Source: Xanthostigma xanthostigma (taxonomy: Eukaryota; Arthropoda; Insecta; Raphidioptera; Raphidiidae). Taken from it: a stretch of DNA of 64,000 nucleotides. Of this stretch, positions 48,179 to 59,829 are shown piece after piece. A program made the position numbers and the translations under genes. Below the pieces are notes generated by a model, which saw only the letters and a list, made by a program, of their open reading frames with translations, made no database searches and was not told the DNA's origin. The first letter of the stretch is position 1. Each line of letters starts with the position of its first letter. Where the stretch lies: NCBI GenBank assembly GCA_963575645.1, contig OY754468.1:11036001-11100000 (forward strand), read 5' to 3'.

Positions 48179-49170
48179 TCAGTAAAACCTGGACACCAGC
48201 ACTGTGCAATACCAACCCACTGAATGGAACGACCAATAACAGAAGAGCATACTACGACCGAGTAGAAAACACGAGCACGCTGACCATAAAAGACGGAAGT
48301 ACCACACTTGTCGACACACTTACCTGTGAACAGCCTAGAAGGACACTTCGACCGCTACCACATCGCCTTTGATAATGTCTACCGCAGTTGTAGACAAAAC
48401 GTCAGGTAGTAATACCAATGGACCACGGCATACAAGTCCGGAAAACAAGAAGATTGGCATTTACGATTAATTTAACCGAAAACCAAATCCCATAACGGTT
48501 CACTTTTTTTTTGAAAATTGTGGGGGACTACGTCTATGATTCCGTCGGCATGTATACAGGGAAACCACTTGTATTATATATCTGAAACTTTTTGATGACT
48601 CAATCCACAGTTTGATGCGGCGTATAATGTCCCCGGGATAAAAGTTCGGTATGGAACGTGTTCGTACGGCTAATATGCTCTCCCGGAAACAACTTACGCT
48701 CCAGTTCTGGAATGACGTAGTTCACACTTTTGTGTCTGTCGCACTGTCTCTTTTCGTCCGACAAGCGTTTTCGAGATAAACTTTACCGCCCCCCCCACAC
48801 GCAATTCCAACAAAAAGTTCTCACAATAATTGTAAATTTCGACCGATATATTAGTTTCGCAGCTGGCGTTTACAAGCGGATGTTATTAGATTTTTGTTCG
48901 GGTTTTTTTTTTTGTTACTGTTGTTCGTAATTCAAAACGCGCAATCTATTTTTTCAAGAAAAGAAGTTTGAAAAATAACTGTTTCACAGTATAGAAATAG
49001 CTCTTACATGAGCATCGATAAATGCTATTATAAATATAACTTCTATAATGTAGGTACACGTCTTAAATTTTAACGCAAATTATTGCATTTTTATCTTTCT
49101 ATTTTGAAATAATTGCGAAAACGCTTGTGACGTCACGCCTTAGTGACAGATTACATTAGATGTTGGGTTG
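48179..49170. other. stretch with repeat scraps
   Basis: 48355-48470 resembles 57895-58000 (CGCCTTTGATAA, TTGTACACGAAACGTCAGG-type words), possibly diverged ends of another PLE-like family. No gene recognised. Confidence 0.4.
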
Positions 49171-49560
49171 AGAGGCATTAATAATAATAATATTTTTATT
49201 CCGTAAAAACTTACAAAAAAGTGTGGAACAAGTCAAAGGGTGTGTAGCATGTCAATTCGAATGCATAAAATATTCGTCTAACGAATAGAACGAATAACGG
49301 ATTAAAAATTTTAAAAGTGTAGTCTTATATTTGTTTAAAGGCTGCAATATAGCAATATCATCTGGGAGATGATTATAAACTTTTATAGCAGCCATGGTTA
49401 TATTCTTCTCAAACAACGCAGTGTTATGAAAAGGGATTGAGAGGCAGCTCGCGGCACGTGTGTCATACTTGGAGTAGTCACTATTTTTTGAAAAAAGGTG
49501 CAGATGTTTTTTCACAAACACAGAGAGCTCAAATATAACTAGGCAAGGTAGAGTTAGAAT
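49171..49560 (-). pseudogene. 5'-truncated non-LTR retrotransposon, reverse transcriptase C-terminus
   Basis: The minus ORF 49252-49521 encodes YDTRAASCLSIPF, then NITMAAIKVYNHLPDDI, ILQPLNKYKTTLLKFLIRYSFYSLDEYF. This pattern (short Thr/Arg motif, K-x-YN-x-LP, PLNKFK, YSLxEY) is the C-terminal tail after the RT domain in Jockey/CR1-type elements. An AATAAAAATATTATTATT tail follows downstream (49171-49200). Everything upstream is lost, so it is inactive. Confidence 0.75.
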
Positions 49561-49617
49561 GTTAAATTACTTGATATGATTTATATTAAGTATTTTCTTA
49601 AAAGTATAGGTTCTTAG

Positions 49618-50995
49618 TAGTGATGTGCCGGATCGTTAAAAATGTATATCCGCGGATACGGATCTGAATACGGATATTTGGTTTCAAGATCCGCGGATAC
49701 GGATCTTAACTTTCTTAGAGTACGCGGCGGTAAATATTGCACATTGACCTTTGGAAAGAGACTATCTGTTATGGGAAAAAGTTATTGACTTTTTTAAGTC
49801 AGATTGTCTCTTTCCAAAGATCGATGTGCAATATCTCATTATAAAGATAGTTTTTAAACGCTTTATATTAGTTTGGGTTGTAACTAACTATGTATGTAAC
49901 GGAATCTTTGAGCATAATTTTCACCAATTTCCCGAAGTCTGATTAATTTGAAACTTTGCATACGTATCAAGGACCGATGACAATGCAATAATTTGATAAC
50001 AGTTTCCCATTATCCTTATTAGGACCCCCAGGATTAATAAATTCTTTTATAGATCCTCAAACTAAAAAGTGAAAAATAAAATATAGTTTAAAAAAAACTA
50101 AAAAACACGCTTTATATCGAACTAAAAAGTAAAAAATAATTTTTTTAAAATAAGCTTAAAACGCGTTGGGCGCTCGATGTACGAAAATGTGGAACAAAGC
50201 GCCCCACGCTTTTTAAGCTTATTTTAAAAAAATTATTTTTTACTTTTTAGTTCGATATAAAGCGTGTTTTTAAACGCTTTATATTAGTTTGGGTTGTAAC
50301 TAACTATGTATGTAACGGAATCTTTGAGCATAATTTTCACCAATTTCCCGAAGTCTGATTAATTTGAAACTTTGCATACGTATCAAGGACCGATGACAAT
50401 GCAATAATTTGATAACAGTTTCCCATTATCCTTATTAGGACCCCCAGGATTAATAAATTCTTTTATAGATCCTCAAACTAAAAAGTGAAAAATAAAATAT
50501 AGTTTAAAAAAAACTAAAAAACACGCTTTATATCGAACTAAAAAGTAAAAAATAATTTTTTTAAAATAAGCTTAAAAAGCGTTGGGCGCTCGATGTACGA
50601 AAATGTGGAACAAAGCGCCCCACGCTTTTTAAGCTTATTTTAAAAAAATTATTTTTTACTTTTTAGTTCGATATAAAGCGTGTTTTTTAGTTTTTTTTAA
50701 ACTATATTTTTTATTAGTACCTTTGAGTTATGTACTATTGGTATAGTACTCACTACAATACATTTTTGCAATATAAAGGTGCCAAATACGATTTTAAGAA
50801 ACAAAAAATAATCTGAATGGAATTTAACAGTTTTTCATTATTACCTAATCACCTATATATATATATATAAAATTTCATCTATGAATTGAAAATTAATAAG
50901 GTAAAAGATCCGTAAAAAACCGCCATAAAACTAACGGATACGGATCTTTCTTCTCCCTCGGATATCCGCGGATACGGATATCCGACACATCACTA
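49618..50995. mobile_element. hAT element with internal 416-bp tandem duplication
   Basis: Ends TAGTGATGTGCCGGAT and inverse ATCCGACACATCACTA. Exact 8-bp duplication GTTCTTAG (49610-49617, 50996-51003). Subterminal stretches are rich in ATCCGCGGATACGGATC, repeated in both orientations. 1378 bp, no transposase. Confidence 0.95.
49861..50692. repeat. two tandem copies of a 416-bp unit
   Basis: Copies 49861-50276 and 50277-50692 look almost identical (one difference noticed, AAAACGCG against AAAAAGCG). Each unit ends in a hairpin whose arms include AAGCTTAAAA and GGGCGCTC/GCGCCCC. Confidence 0.9.
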
Positions 50996-51266
50996 GTTCT
51001 TAGTAGTAACTTTAGTTAACTAACCTCAAAAATAATGTATCACGTAAGTGTTACAAAATATCACAAAAAAAGGATTAAACAACGAATAAACTAATTAAAT
51101 GATGCAGGAGTGAATAATCTCTACAAAAATTTAAGCGACACGGGATTCGCGGGGCCCTGGGCACGTGCCCTGTGGGAAAGAGCAGCCTGCCAATGCTTTT
51201 AGTTTTGTTTCTTCTAAGCTCAGGAAACACTTATTTTACTCTTTTTAGTATATACATTTTTTTTAA

Positions 51267-51640
51267 TACAGTGTAACCTCTTTATAACGAATCTCAAGGG
51301 ACCGAGCATTTTTTTTTTCGTTATATGAAGGGAAGAAAGAAAAATAATCAAATTTCACCTAATTAATTTATTCCAATCTGTTAACTTTGCCTGACGTTTT
51401 TTGCTATGCCAATATTTGTTTTGAATTTTATTAAGTATCTTATGCATGTCTTGGGATGTGGTGGAATCATCTTCATTAAACAATAGGAATTTTTCGATAA
51501 GTTTGGCGGCATCGAATGCTTGTTGAATAGTTGGTGACTTCAGAATCGTCCTCTTTACGTCTGTAAATATTTGCTGACGCCTAAATATAAACATATTTCA
51601 TCGTAATAGAGAATGGCTATTGCGCTGTAAAGAGGGTATT
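51267..51640 (-). pseudogene. pogo/Tigger-like transposase C-terminal fragment
   Basis: Minus ORF 51355-51594 reads VKRTILKSPTIQQAFDAAKL, IEKFLLFNEDD, then KKRQAKLTDW, resembling the region after the DDE domain in Tigger/pogo transposases. Near 51268 the sequence ACAGTGTAACCTCTTTATAA is a pogo-type terminal repeat. The opposite end is absent. Confidence 0.55.
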
Positions 51641-52341
51641 AATGTATGGGTTTTAAGGTAAACCAACTAAATTGTAAATATTTCTACGTTATATAGCATT
51701 TTTTATGCTCCACAAATAAATAACTATCTATCTATAGAGAGTTTTATTGGCATAAAAGCGTTGTCTTATAAAGTTTTTATTTATATTATTCTTTGTTTGC
51801 AGAGTTTAAGTACTTGATTTATTCGGTAAATTTAACATTCAGCTTTATCAAAGTCTTCGGCTTGAGTTCGGCCGCTGCCGAAGGTGGCCGAAGTTTCGGT
51901 CAGGCTCAAAATCTTCCTCACTTCCATATAGGTCCGTAAACGCGTACTTATAACGGCATGACACTGTACAAATAATTATGTGACAATAAAGTTGTCGATC
52001 TAGTGAAGGCAAATTGGTTTCGGTAGGGGAGAAGGGGGGCAAATTGGTAGTTATACAAAGAAGAGAACGTGTATTTATACACGTAATGGCGAACATTTAA
52101 CATTTTAAAAGTTTCAGAGTAAACTTTCAGCCAAGCAAACTATTTAAAGCTCTTTTACTTGAAATTACAAGACTGGGAAACTTTCGGGCGAACCAATTGT
52201 CTAGTATATTAGAGAGAGTTGCTGAGGTCGACGCTGGGAGCAAACTTGAAAACTACAATATGACATCGTAATCTTGCATTCGCGTATAGCTGACTCCGGA
52301 GTGCTGTGCATGTACAGGCGATCCGGGAAAAATAAAACCTC

Positions 52342-52880
52342 GACCAAGTGCGAGTAGGTCTCGCGCACCGAAGGTTTCGTGCAAACTTGTTCGTCCATCA
52401 CGGGAGGCGAGTCTTGAAGATTTTTCCCGCTTAGCCGTTGAAAAACTGTTGTCCCCATACATCGACAAATGTCGCGGTCAGTTTGTCAACTATAATCGTG
52501 TAATTGCAATGAGTTCAGACGGATTACTGAACTGTATTGTAGCTCGTGACTATATCTGATCGCCTAGTTGTCGTACCGTGTTGTATGCGAGAGTTCTCAT
52601 ATTGTGCTGTATAAACGCACCGGTAGCGGACGCTTGTTTGGTATTAGTACTGTTACTGTGTACGTGCGTAGCATGTTATTGCGGTTTAAAAACATTATTT
52701 TTTTTGTGACGAAACTACAAATTTACGGTTTTCGGACTTTTACCTTGCTTCTTGCCAAATTTCATGATTCTAGGTCGACGAGAAGTTTTGATTCCCAAGA
52801 ATCTTGACAGACAGACAGACGGACAACAAAGTGATCCTGTAAGGGCTCCTTTTTTCCTTTTGGGGTACGGAATCCTAAAA
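52342..52880 (+). repeat. dispersed repeat A
   Basis: Ends GGGGTACGGAATCCT. The front part includes GACCAAGTGCGAGTAGGTCT and CGCGCACCGAAGGTTTCG, a motif also seen at 56230-56275. Non-coding. Confidence 0.6.
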
Positions 52881-53452
52881 ACTACTAGCTATTACCTGTG
52901 CCCGTGACTTCGTTAACTGTATTTGTCAGCATTTTTTTATTTTGAGCAGAATCAGCGGATCCCGAGATATATAAACAAACGTTCTCAAATTCAGATAGGC
53001 ATTAACAGGTATTAAAAATATACAAATTAGTTCCTAAAAAGTTCGGTACTTTTTTTATCAATTACAACGTTTACTTTCGTCGTGGGGTTTTTCAAAATGT
53101 TTTTAGAGATTTTATGCACTAAGAAACATCGCAGATGAATTACAAACCCTTTACAGAAAACCGCATCTGAATTGATCAAGCCGTTTTCGAGATAAATGGC
53201 AACTTTTTTTAATTCTGTAAACAATATATGAAATGTAAAAAATGTTTGATTTCATATTATATTGTTTACAGAATGAATTGGAATTTTTTTAATTAACAAG
53301 AAAAACATTTTTATATGTGTTTGGTCAACTGTTTTAATATAATGAATAGTTTTTACAACAACAATAACATCTTTCAGCTAAGGTAAATAACCTAGAAACT
53401 AATTGTAGATTATTGTTAAACTAAACATTTTTTTAAAATATATTTTCAGTAT

Positions 53453-53482
53453 CTGAAGAAGTTGGAATCACCAGCGAAACGT
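53453..53482 (+). ncRNA. hammerhead-like core motif (copy e)
   Basis: CTGAAGA, A, hairpin GTTGG-AATCA-CCAGC (one G-U pair), GAAACG. It is followed by TACACA, which can pair with TGTGTA about 30 nt downstream. Confidence 0.45.
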
Positions 53483-54060
53483 TATACACAGCTAAATAAG
53501 GTGTTTGATTTGTGTACCTGTCCACTTTCCCGCTATCATTTACCAACATAAATGGCAACATTCTTGTGCACAAACAAACAAACAATATCTCTCACCCTAA
53601 ACGCATATACCTTCTCCGTTCCATCGTGGGTAAAATTACAAATAAAATAAAACATAGTCAAGAGTTTACTAGGACTTTTGGTGTTCAATTAGAAACACCG
53701 AAGTACTTCGCGAAGTTGGTGTATTTATTTTCTAAACACCTTTATATGAATTTATAAACTTATAGAGGTATTTCTTGGTAGACAGAAAGTTTTGCCTCGG
53801 TAAGTGCATCAGTACGTTTTAAGAGAGAAATAGTTAGTGCTTCAAATAATCAATAAAAAAAATAAATCAATAAATATAATCGAGTTAAGGAGGTTGAGGC
53901 GTTAAACGAAGATAGTCTTATGGAAAATATGTCAACCTAGCAAGAAAACTGTAGGTACATTTTAATTTTCTGGTTTCACGTCCATTATATTGATAATTGT
54001 AGATGATAGCGGGACAGTGGACAGGTACAAAAAATCAAACACCTTATTTGGCTTTGTACG

Positions 54061-54090
54061 ACGTTTCGCTGGAGATCCCAGCTTCTTCAG
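54061..54090 (-). ncRNA. hammerhead-like core motif (copy f)
   Basis: CTGAAGA, A, hairpin GCTGG-GATCT-CCAGC (fully paired), GAAACG. It is followed by TACAAA, which can pair with TTTGTA downstream. Confidence 0.45.
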
Positions 54091-54418
54091 ATACTGAAAT
54101 TATATTTTGAAAAAATGTTTAGTTTTACAATATTATATACAAAAGTTTCTAGGTTATATTTTACCTTAGCTGGAAGATGTTATTGTTGTAAAATCTATAC
54201 ATTATATTCAAACGGTTTACCAAACACATATACAAATGTTTTCTTTGTTAATAGAGTAAAAATTGTGATTAATTCTGCAGTAAACAATATAAAAAAAAAT
54301 TTTAACTTTTTTCTCCAAGCAGAACACATGGTTTTGAAAAAAATTTTTTTTGTGATAACAGTTATCATGCAACCAACATAACAGAGTTGAGTTGGGGCGC
54401 GAATATTGAGATTTTGAA

Positions 54419-54690
54419 TTAATGTGACGTTATTATTTGATTATATACCATACTTAAATTTTGGGTATCTGTCCTCATGTTGATGGTGTTGTTCGACTTA
54501 ATGAAGATCATCTCACTTACATTTCGTTTTCTCCAGTTCGGTTCTTCATCTAAAATTGTGACTTGTTCAAAATTAAATATATGTCCAGTAGTTATATGAT
54601 GATGTGCCAATGCAGTTTTTTGTCTATATATTATGTTTTCATCTGAGGAGTAAAATTAATCAACATTTCCGTGATACCAACATTCAATTA
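54419..54690 (-). pseudogene. Penelope-like element, GIY-YIG C-terminal fragment
   Basis: On the minus strand the frame reads NVGITEMLINFYSSDENIIY, RQKTALAHHHITTGHIFNFE, QVTILDEEPNWRKRNVSEMI, FIKSNNTINMRTDTQNLS, then a stop near 54419. KTALAHH...TGHxFxFxxVxILDxE...KRxxSEMIxIK...N...DT is the tail of the GIY-YIG endonuclease domain that closes Penelope-like reverse transcriptases, and VGIT fits the YVGxT strand. An in-frame stop lies just upstream of NVGIT and the reverse transcriptase is gone. It sits directly 5' of the hammerhead-like 3' region at 53995-54290 on the same strand, which ties that family to PLEs. Confidence 0.75.
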
Positions 54691-55374
54691 GTATTTTACA
54701 ACTTACAACAGATAAGTCACATTTACACGAAGTTGAAGGATAAAATTCCTATTTTAGATCGGTCAAATGATTACGGACTTTTATTCTTGACAATTTTAAG
54801 TGAATTTTCAACTTTTTAATGATTTAATTTTAATTTTCATTACTTCCAATATCTTTTTTTAATTATTTACTGCAAAAAATATGTAAAATACGGATATTTA
54901 CATAAGTTTAGTTTTCCTAACCTAACTTTGTACAAAAAATTGAAAAGTTAGTCCATTAAGTAAAATACTAAAATAATTAATTAATAATAAAAAAAAAATG
55001 ATTTATTTATGCCTTTATGACAATAATTTGTTGGTATCATCGATTTATAACCTTTTGTAAAAAAATATTCTGAAAAAGTTCCGATTTAGAATTCGACTTA
55101 CTTTTGATTGGGACTGTAACGCATCAACCTCCTTAAAAGACTTCATATCAAACATGATCTTCGTGTTTGCAACTGTTATTAGGATTTCGTAAGGGCCCTG
55201 TCCCACAATTTATTAGGGTTGGATTCTATGTTACGAATAGATAATACTTAAAACAATTTTTTTGAAAATTTTTCGAAAAAAATTCCCAAAAATATGCATT
55301 TTTCATTCAATGTAATTTTTATCCACGACGGAACGGAGAAGGTATATGCGTTTAGAGTGAGAGATTGTTTGTTT

Positions 55375-55775
55375 GATTTTATAGTTTAAAGGTCACTAAT
55401 AAAAAGTACCCATGGGCGAATAGCCTAAAAACCAATAGATTTTTAGCTACAGATATGTTTAGCGAGATTTTAGATCTAGGGATATCCATTGAATTCACAA
55501 ACATGTTCCATGTTCCACTTTTGTGCTTTTTTTAGAAATATAAAAATAGTCGAAAACTAGGTAATGTTGAAAGGTGTCATCCTGTATAAAATAATAATCT
55601 CATATTCAGCGCACTCGAAAACATATTTCTAGAGCTTAGGATTTTTTAAGATCGTTGATTCAATGGATATCCCTATATTTAAAATCTCGCTAAAAATATC
55701 TGTAACTAAAAATCTATTGGTTTTTTAGACACTTTTTCTTAGCGACCTTCAAACTATAAAATAAAACCATTTTTG
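55375..55775. mobile_element. foldback MITE, family 1, both ends truncated
   Basis: Matches the interior of the copies at 796 and 25274 but lacks the outermost GCACAAA terminal sequence on both sides. Confidence 0.7.
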
Positions 55776-56288
55776 TTTAATAAATGCTGTTTTCGAGGGC
55801 ATTTCGCGAGTTCAGGCTAATATTACGTATTAAAGAGGGTTATGTTTGTCCTGTGGTCGATATTAAGAAGTGTCAGGCGAGTCTTCAATCTGATTGCATT
55901 TTACTCGACACAACGACGACGAAGACGAGGTAGTGAAGCGCAGTTCAGTGCAGCGAAAGCGGGTAATGAATGTCATACTTTATCGTCGGCAGAGAATAAA
56001 AAGCATTGAGGTGTGAAATAGAGAGCTAGATCAAATATCTAGCAAGCGCATCGAATAGGCATAAAAAGGTTGAGTGACGCGACGAAGTAACGGTTACTCC
56101 AGTAACTGTTACCGGAGAACAGTCCGATCCGAAAATATCACTTAGCGGAAAACGATCGCGTTTCAAAGACATCTGTCAATAAAATTATGTTGTATACAAA
56201 ATAGATATTAAAAAGAAAAAACAGACCAGGTGCGAGTCGGACTCGCGCACCGAGAGTTCCGTACAAACTTGTAAGTATATGTAAATAA
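55776..56288. other. moderately GC-rich stretch without recognised gene
   Basis: Contains CACAACGACGACGAAGACGA and GGTTACTCCAGTAACTG. Could be unique sequence or unrecognised untranslated exon; no evidence either way. Confidence 0.35.
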
Positions 56289-56290
56289 AT

Positions 56291-56602
56291 GTCTGACACC
56301 TCGAACATGTCGAACATATTCGAGGTGTCAGACATTTTAAATGGTTCATGTTATTTGTCAGAGAACATTATTTTCGCGTTTTGGTTGAAGTTTTTTTAAG
56401 CTATCAAATTAGAAAAACAAACAGTATCTATAAATTTTTACATGTCGTTAAAACGACATCTTTCGGAAAATTTAGAGGGAAAACGCCTTAAAATCAAGAA
56501 AAGTCATAAAGGAAATAGGTGTCAGATCAGGCCTAATGAAGCCATATATAAAGTTTGGGGAGAGTATGTGTCAGTAAAATTTTTGCCGACGGGCACTCTG
56601 AC
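56291..56602. mobile_element. long-arm MITE, family 2, left arm deleted
   Basis: Begins at the central palindrome (GTCTGACACCTCGAACATGT) and runs to the right end CGACGGGCACTCTGAC. It abuts a short segment (56230-56275) with TGCGAGTCGGACTCGCGCAC, a common insect repeat motif. Confidence 0.8.
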
Positions 56603-57015
56603 TATAACCGGTTATTTTAAGAAAATAACAGTCGCGTCCATCACCAGGGTAGCAGAAGAGCCGGTCGACCTAGCAGAATCATTGGAGGAAATGAAGTGAG
56701 AACGTCGTCTGGAGGCAGAATGAGATGTAAATTGACAGAAGATAAAAATAAAGTGGAGACGCCGCCACCGCGTCCCGGCGATAACAAGACAAGACTATGA
56801 GATTTCGCACATGTCGTTTTGGTAAAGCGAACACACGTCGGAGCGACGGCGACAGAAGCCCTGAACCGGTTACATAACCCTCCGCACCGTCGCTTGACAC
56901 TACAAATTTGGACCAATGTGCTCCCTGCTACCCTACACACCCGTCGACCCGGCACAAATATGTATCGTCTTCCGTCTCGACTGCCGTCGTTGCTAAGAAA
57001 GCGACGTCTTAAAGC
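56603..57015. other. GC-rich stretch without recognised gene
   Basis: ORFs on both strands (144 codons minus, 87 codons plus) reflect high GC. No domain recognised. Confidence 0.35.
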
Positions 57016-57023
57016 GTTACTAG

Positions 57024-57606
57024 TAGTGATGTGTCCACATGACTCTTTATTGGGAGCTGGCTCCGTGCGCTCCACTCACTAAAAAGAGTCGCTCATAGCG
57101 AATCGTTCAAAGGAGTGACACGAGACAGTATATACTGCACAAGAGTGCAGACTACAGAGGTGTGAACTTTCATCACGCATGCTCAGGAGTCACAGCACAA
57201 TACACACTCTGAGCTCATTTTTTTAATATGATTCTGATTTTATATTATTCGAATTTCGGATAAACTATAAAGTATAATAAAAGCTAAACAACAATAATGT
57301 TTAGTGTTACAATATCTTTGTCAACGACGTCAATGTGAATGGTTTAAGTCACTGTAAGCTTAGTACTATTACACTTACAGTGTGTCATTCAACATTAAAT
57401 AACTCAGCAAAGATAACTTCGTACGTGCAAAATTCACTAGTGTATCTGTGGCATGTGCTGTGTGCGCTCTGTAAACAGTACAGAATAGCTCAGCACAGAG
57501 CAATGGCGCTCGGAGTGAGTCATTCACAAAAAAAAGAGCGACTCGCTCCGTTCCGAGAAAGGAGTCGTTCATTATGAACGACTCGCTCAGGAGCGATACA
57601 TCACTA
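57024..57606. mobile_element. hAT element
   Basis: Ends TAGTGATGTGTCCACATGAC and inverse GAGCGATACATCACTA. Exact 8-bp duplication GTTACTAG (57016-57023, 57607-57614). Subterminal AGAGTCGCTC/GAGCGAGTCG motifs. A truncated inverted copy lies at 38711-39132. Confidence 0.93.
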
Positions 57607-58374
57607 GTTACTAGTATACCAGTGCAAAACTTTTTAGCATGCATCTTCATATGGTTTTAAAACATCGATATTTTGACACAGACCTACGACAATAATTTTA
57701 TTCCTCTTGCAGTAGTTTCCATTTACAGTTATTTTTCTTTTGGTTTAGCTTGATCTATCAAATTGTCTATAAATATTTTTTGGTATACTTTTGTACAAAA
57801 AGTAACATTACCCAAAAACTACACGTCAACGTGTTTTTCATTATAATTATCTAAGAGTAAAATTTTCGAATAAACATTTTTTCCTGTGAGCCGTCAAGGA
57901 GGAAACTTCGTCCGCTGACAGAGCGCCTTTGATAACGGTTATCGGAGTTGTACACGAAACGTCAGGTTGAAATATCAATGGACCACAAGTCCGGAAACCA
58001 GGAAGATTTCGAAATTGAAACGTAGTTTGATTAATATTTACAAAAAAAAAATTACTGATATTTTGCCACTTTTTTGCTACTGACGGCAGCTCTGCCTGTA
58101 CGCTTTCCACCCCCTTTATATACGTTTGTCATATCACTTCGCACTTTGTACTGAATGTATGAATATATCACATACCTACATATTTTGTATTGTACGATAT
58201 TTCTGGGAACAAGGGCAAAGTGCAAATATCTTTCATATAACATTTCGGGCTAATTTTTTTCAAAATAAAATAGCCGCTTTAAAATGGCTATCGAATGTCT
58301 TTACCTAAATGACAATCCAATCTTATCTTTTCAAAATAAAATCACATTTTCAATAAGAAACATTTTATAAAATA

Positions 58375-58579
58375 CTAGCAGCCACCGTTTTTTCGTCGAG
58401 TTTTGTTGCAAAATTGATCTCCACGAAAAGCGCTTTTATTTTCATATACAGCCTATGTCCATTCTGAAGGTCCATTCTAAATATTGGTGAAAACAATTTT
58501 GAAATCGGATGAGTTTTTTCGGAAGTTACCTCCTACATCCAAACTTACAAACTTTACCTCTTTATAATATTATATACGA
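58375..58579 (-). mobile_element. short Helitron
   Basis: Minus-strand copy of the 28100/37273 family: 5' end TCGTATATAATATTATAAAG, 3' end CTAG at 58378-58375. Confidence 0.8.
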
Positions 58580-58786
58580 TACATATTTGAAAAAATGTAG
58601 TTATCTGTTTCAATATTAATTGTTACTTTTTTTTCAAAAAAAAAGCACTCCATCAACACAGTAAAAACTCTATATTTTGACTTCTGTTAAGCTAAATCTT
58701 TTGTGCTAGTCTTAAATAGTTTGCAAAGCAATCTTGTTAATAAATAAGCATTTTTGATTCAAAATTTCTTCTTAAGGGTTCAACAA

Positions 58787-59237
58787 ACTCACTATATATT
58801 ATAAAACAAAGTTTCCCCGCCGCGTCTGCCTGTCTGAACGCGATAAACTCAAAAACTACTAAACGGGTTTTCATACGGTTTTCACCAATGGACGGAGTGA
58901 TTCAAGAGAAAGGTTTATGTGTATAATTCATTAATGTTTTGTGTAAATTGGTTGAAATATGACGACGATTGTTGAAGATGTCGGAAAAAATCAAGCCGAC
59001 TAGGAGCTATCATCGAAAACGCTTCCTAATCTCTTTGAGATATAACAAAAACAATGTATGGTGGAATTGTTCCTCTTTTATAGGTCTATAAGTTCGCGAC
59101 GGCATATGTCTATCTTTTAAGGACAGCTTACTGTACCCATTTTAATGTTAAGCGCTTTTCGTGAATATTAATTTTGCAAGTCGACGAAAAAAACGGTGGC
59201 AATCTACAATCTCAAGTGAAGCCGGGCCGGGCCGCTA
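58787..59237 (+). mobile_element. Helitron, degraded 3' end
   Basis: Contains CGTCTGCCTGTCTGAACGCG and GGTTGAAATATGACGACGAT, typical of a widespread insect Helitron family. It ends GGGCCGCTAT instead of CTAG. The last ~100 bp match the other Helitron family here (AAACGGTGGCAATC), so it may be a chimera. Confidence 0.65.
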
Positions 59238-59829
59238 TTGAAATTATTTACTTGAGCTCACTATCTTCAGTAATACACTCCTTACTTTATGATGACATCT
59301 ATAGAAAAAACACACATACACACACGCACACATTCATGCATAAGATAAGAAGGGAAAAACCATCACTACGTGAAAGTGGCAAAGAAAAAAGTATCTCATA
59401 CTTAGCTTTCTTGCGCGTGGTGTTGTACATAAATAGCATGTATACCTAAGTATTACGCAATGCAAATACGGGTCTCTTTAAAACTAGTGCCGTGACGAAA
59501 TAACAGTAACAGTTATTTTAGAACTGCATTACATGCAAAAATACTGCATTGCAACCTAGATACAAAAACTGTTGAATAGCAAATAAAAAAAAACAAAAAA
59601 AAAAAATGTGATGGAGGTTGCGATGTTGGCGGTGGGAGAACGGGTCTTTAAAAAATTATAAAATAGAATCAGTATTTTCTTTAATACGACTTTTAATTTA
59701 AATGCATTAAAAGGAAAAAAATAATATTTAATTTAGATACACAATTATAAAAGCGTGTGTCAGGATCCACGCTTTTATCAATATGAATCTATATACACGG
59801 TTTGATTAACGTCTGATAATAATCTTCAA

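Larger units (their letters stand above)
53258..54290. mobile_element. inverted pair of PLE-like 3' regions, convergent
   Basis: Left arm 53258-53545 (+) and right arm 53995-54290 (-) match, each with a hammerhead-like core (53453-53482 and 54061-54090). Here the two copies point toward each other, unlike the divergent pairs elsewhere. The right copy continues into a PLE coding fragment at 54.4-54.7 kb. Confidence 0.8.

Noticed and set aside
56641-57082. 144-codon minus ORF and 87-codon plus ORF in GC-rich sequence
   Set aside because: No recognisable domain; the right part overlaps the hAT end at 57024.
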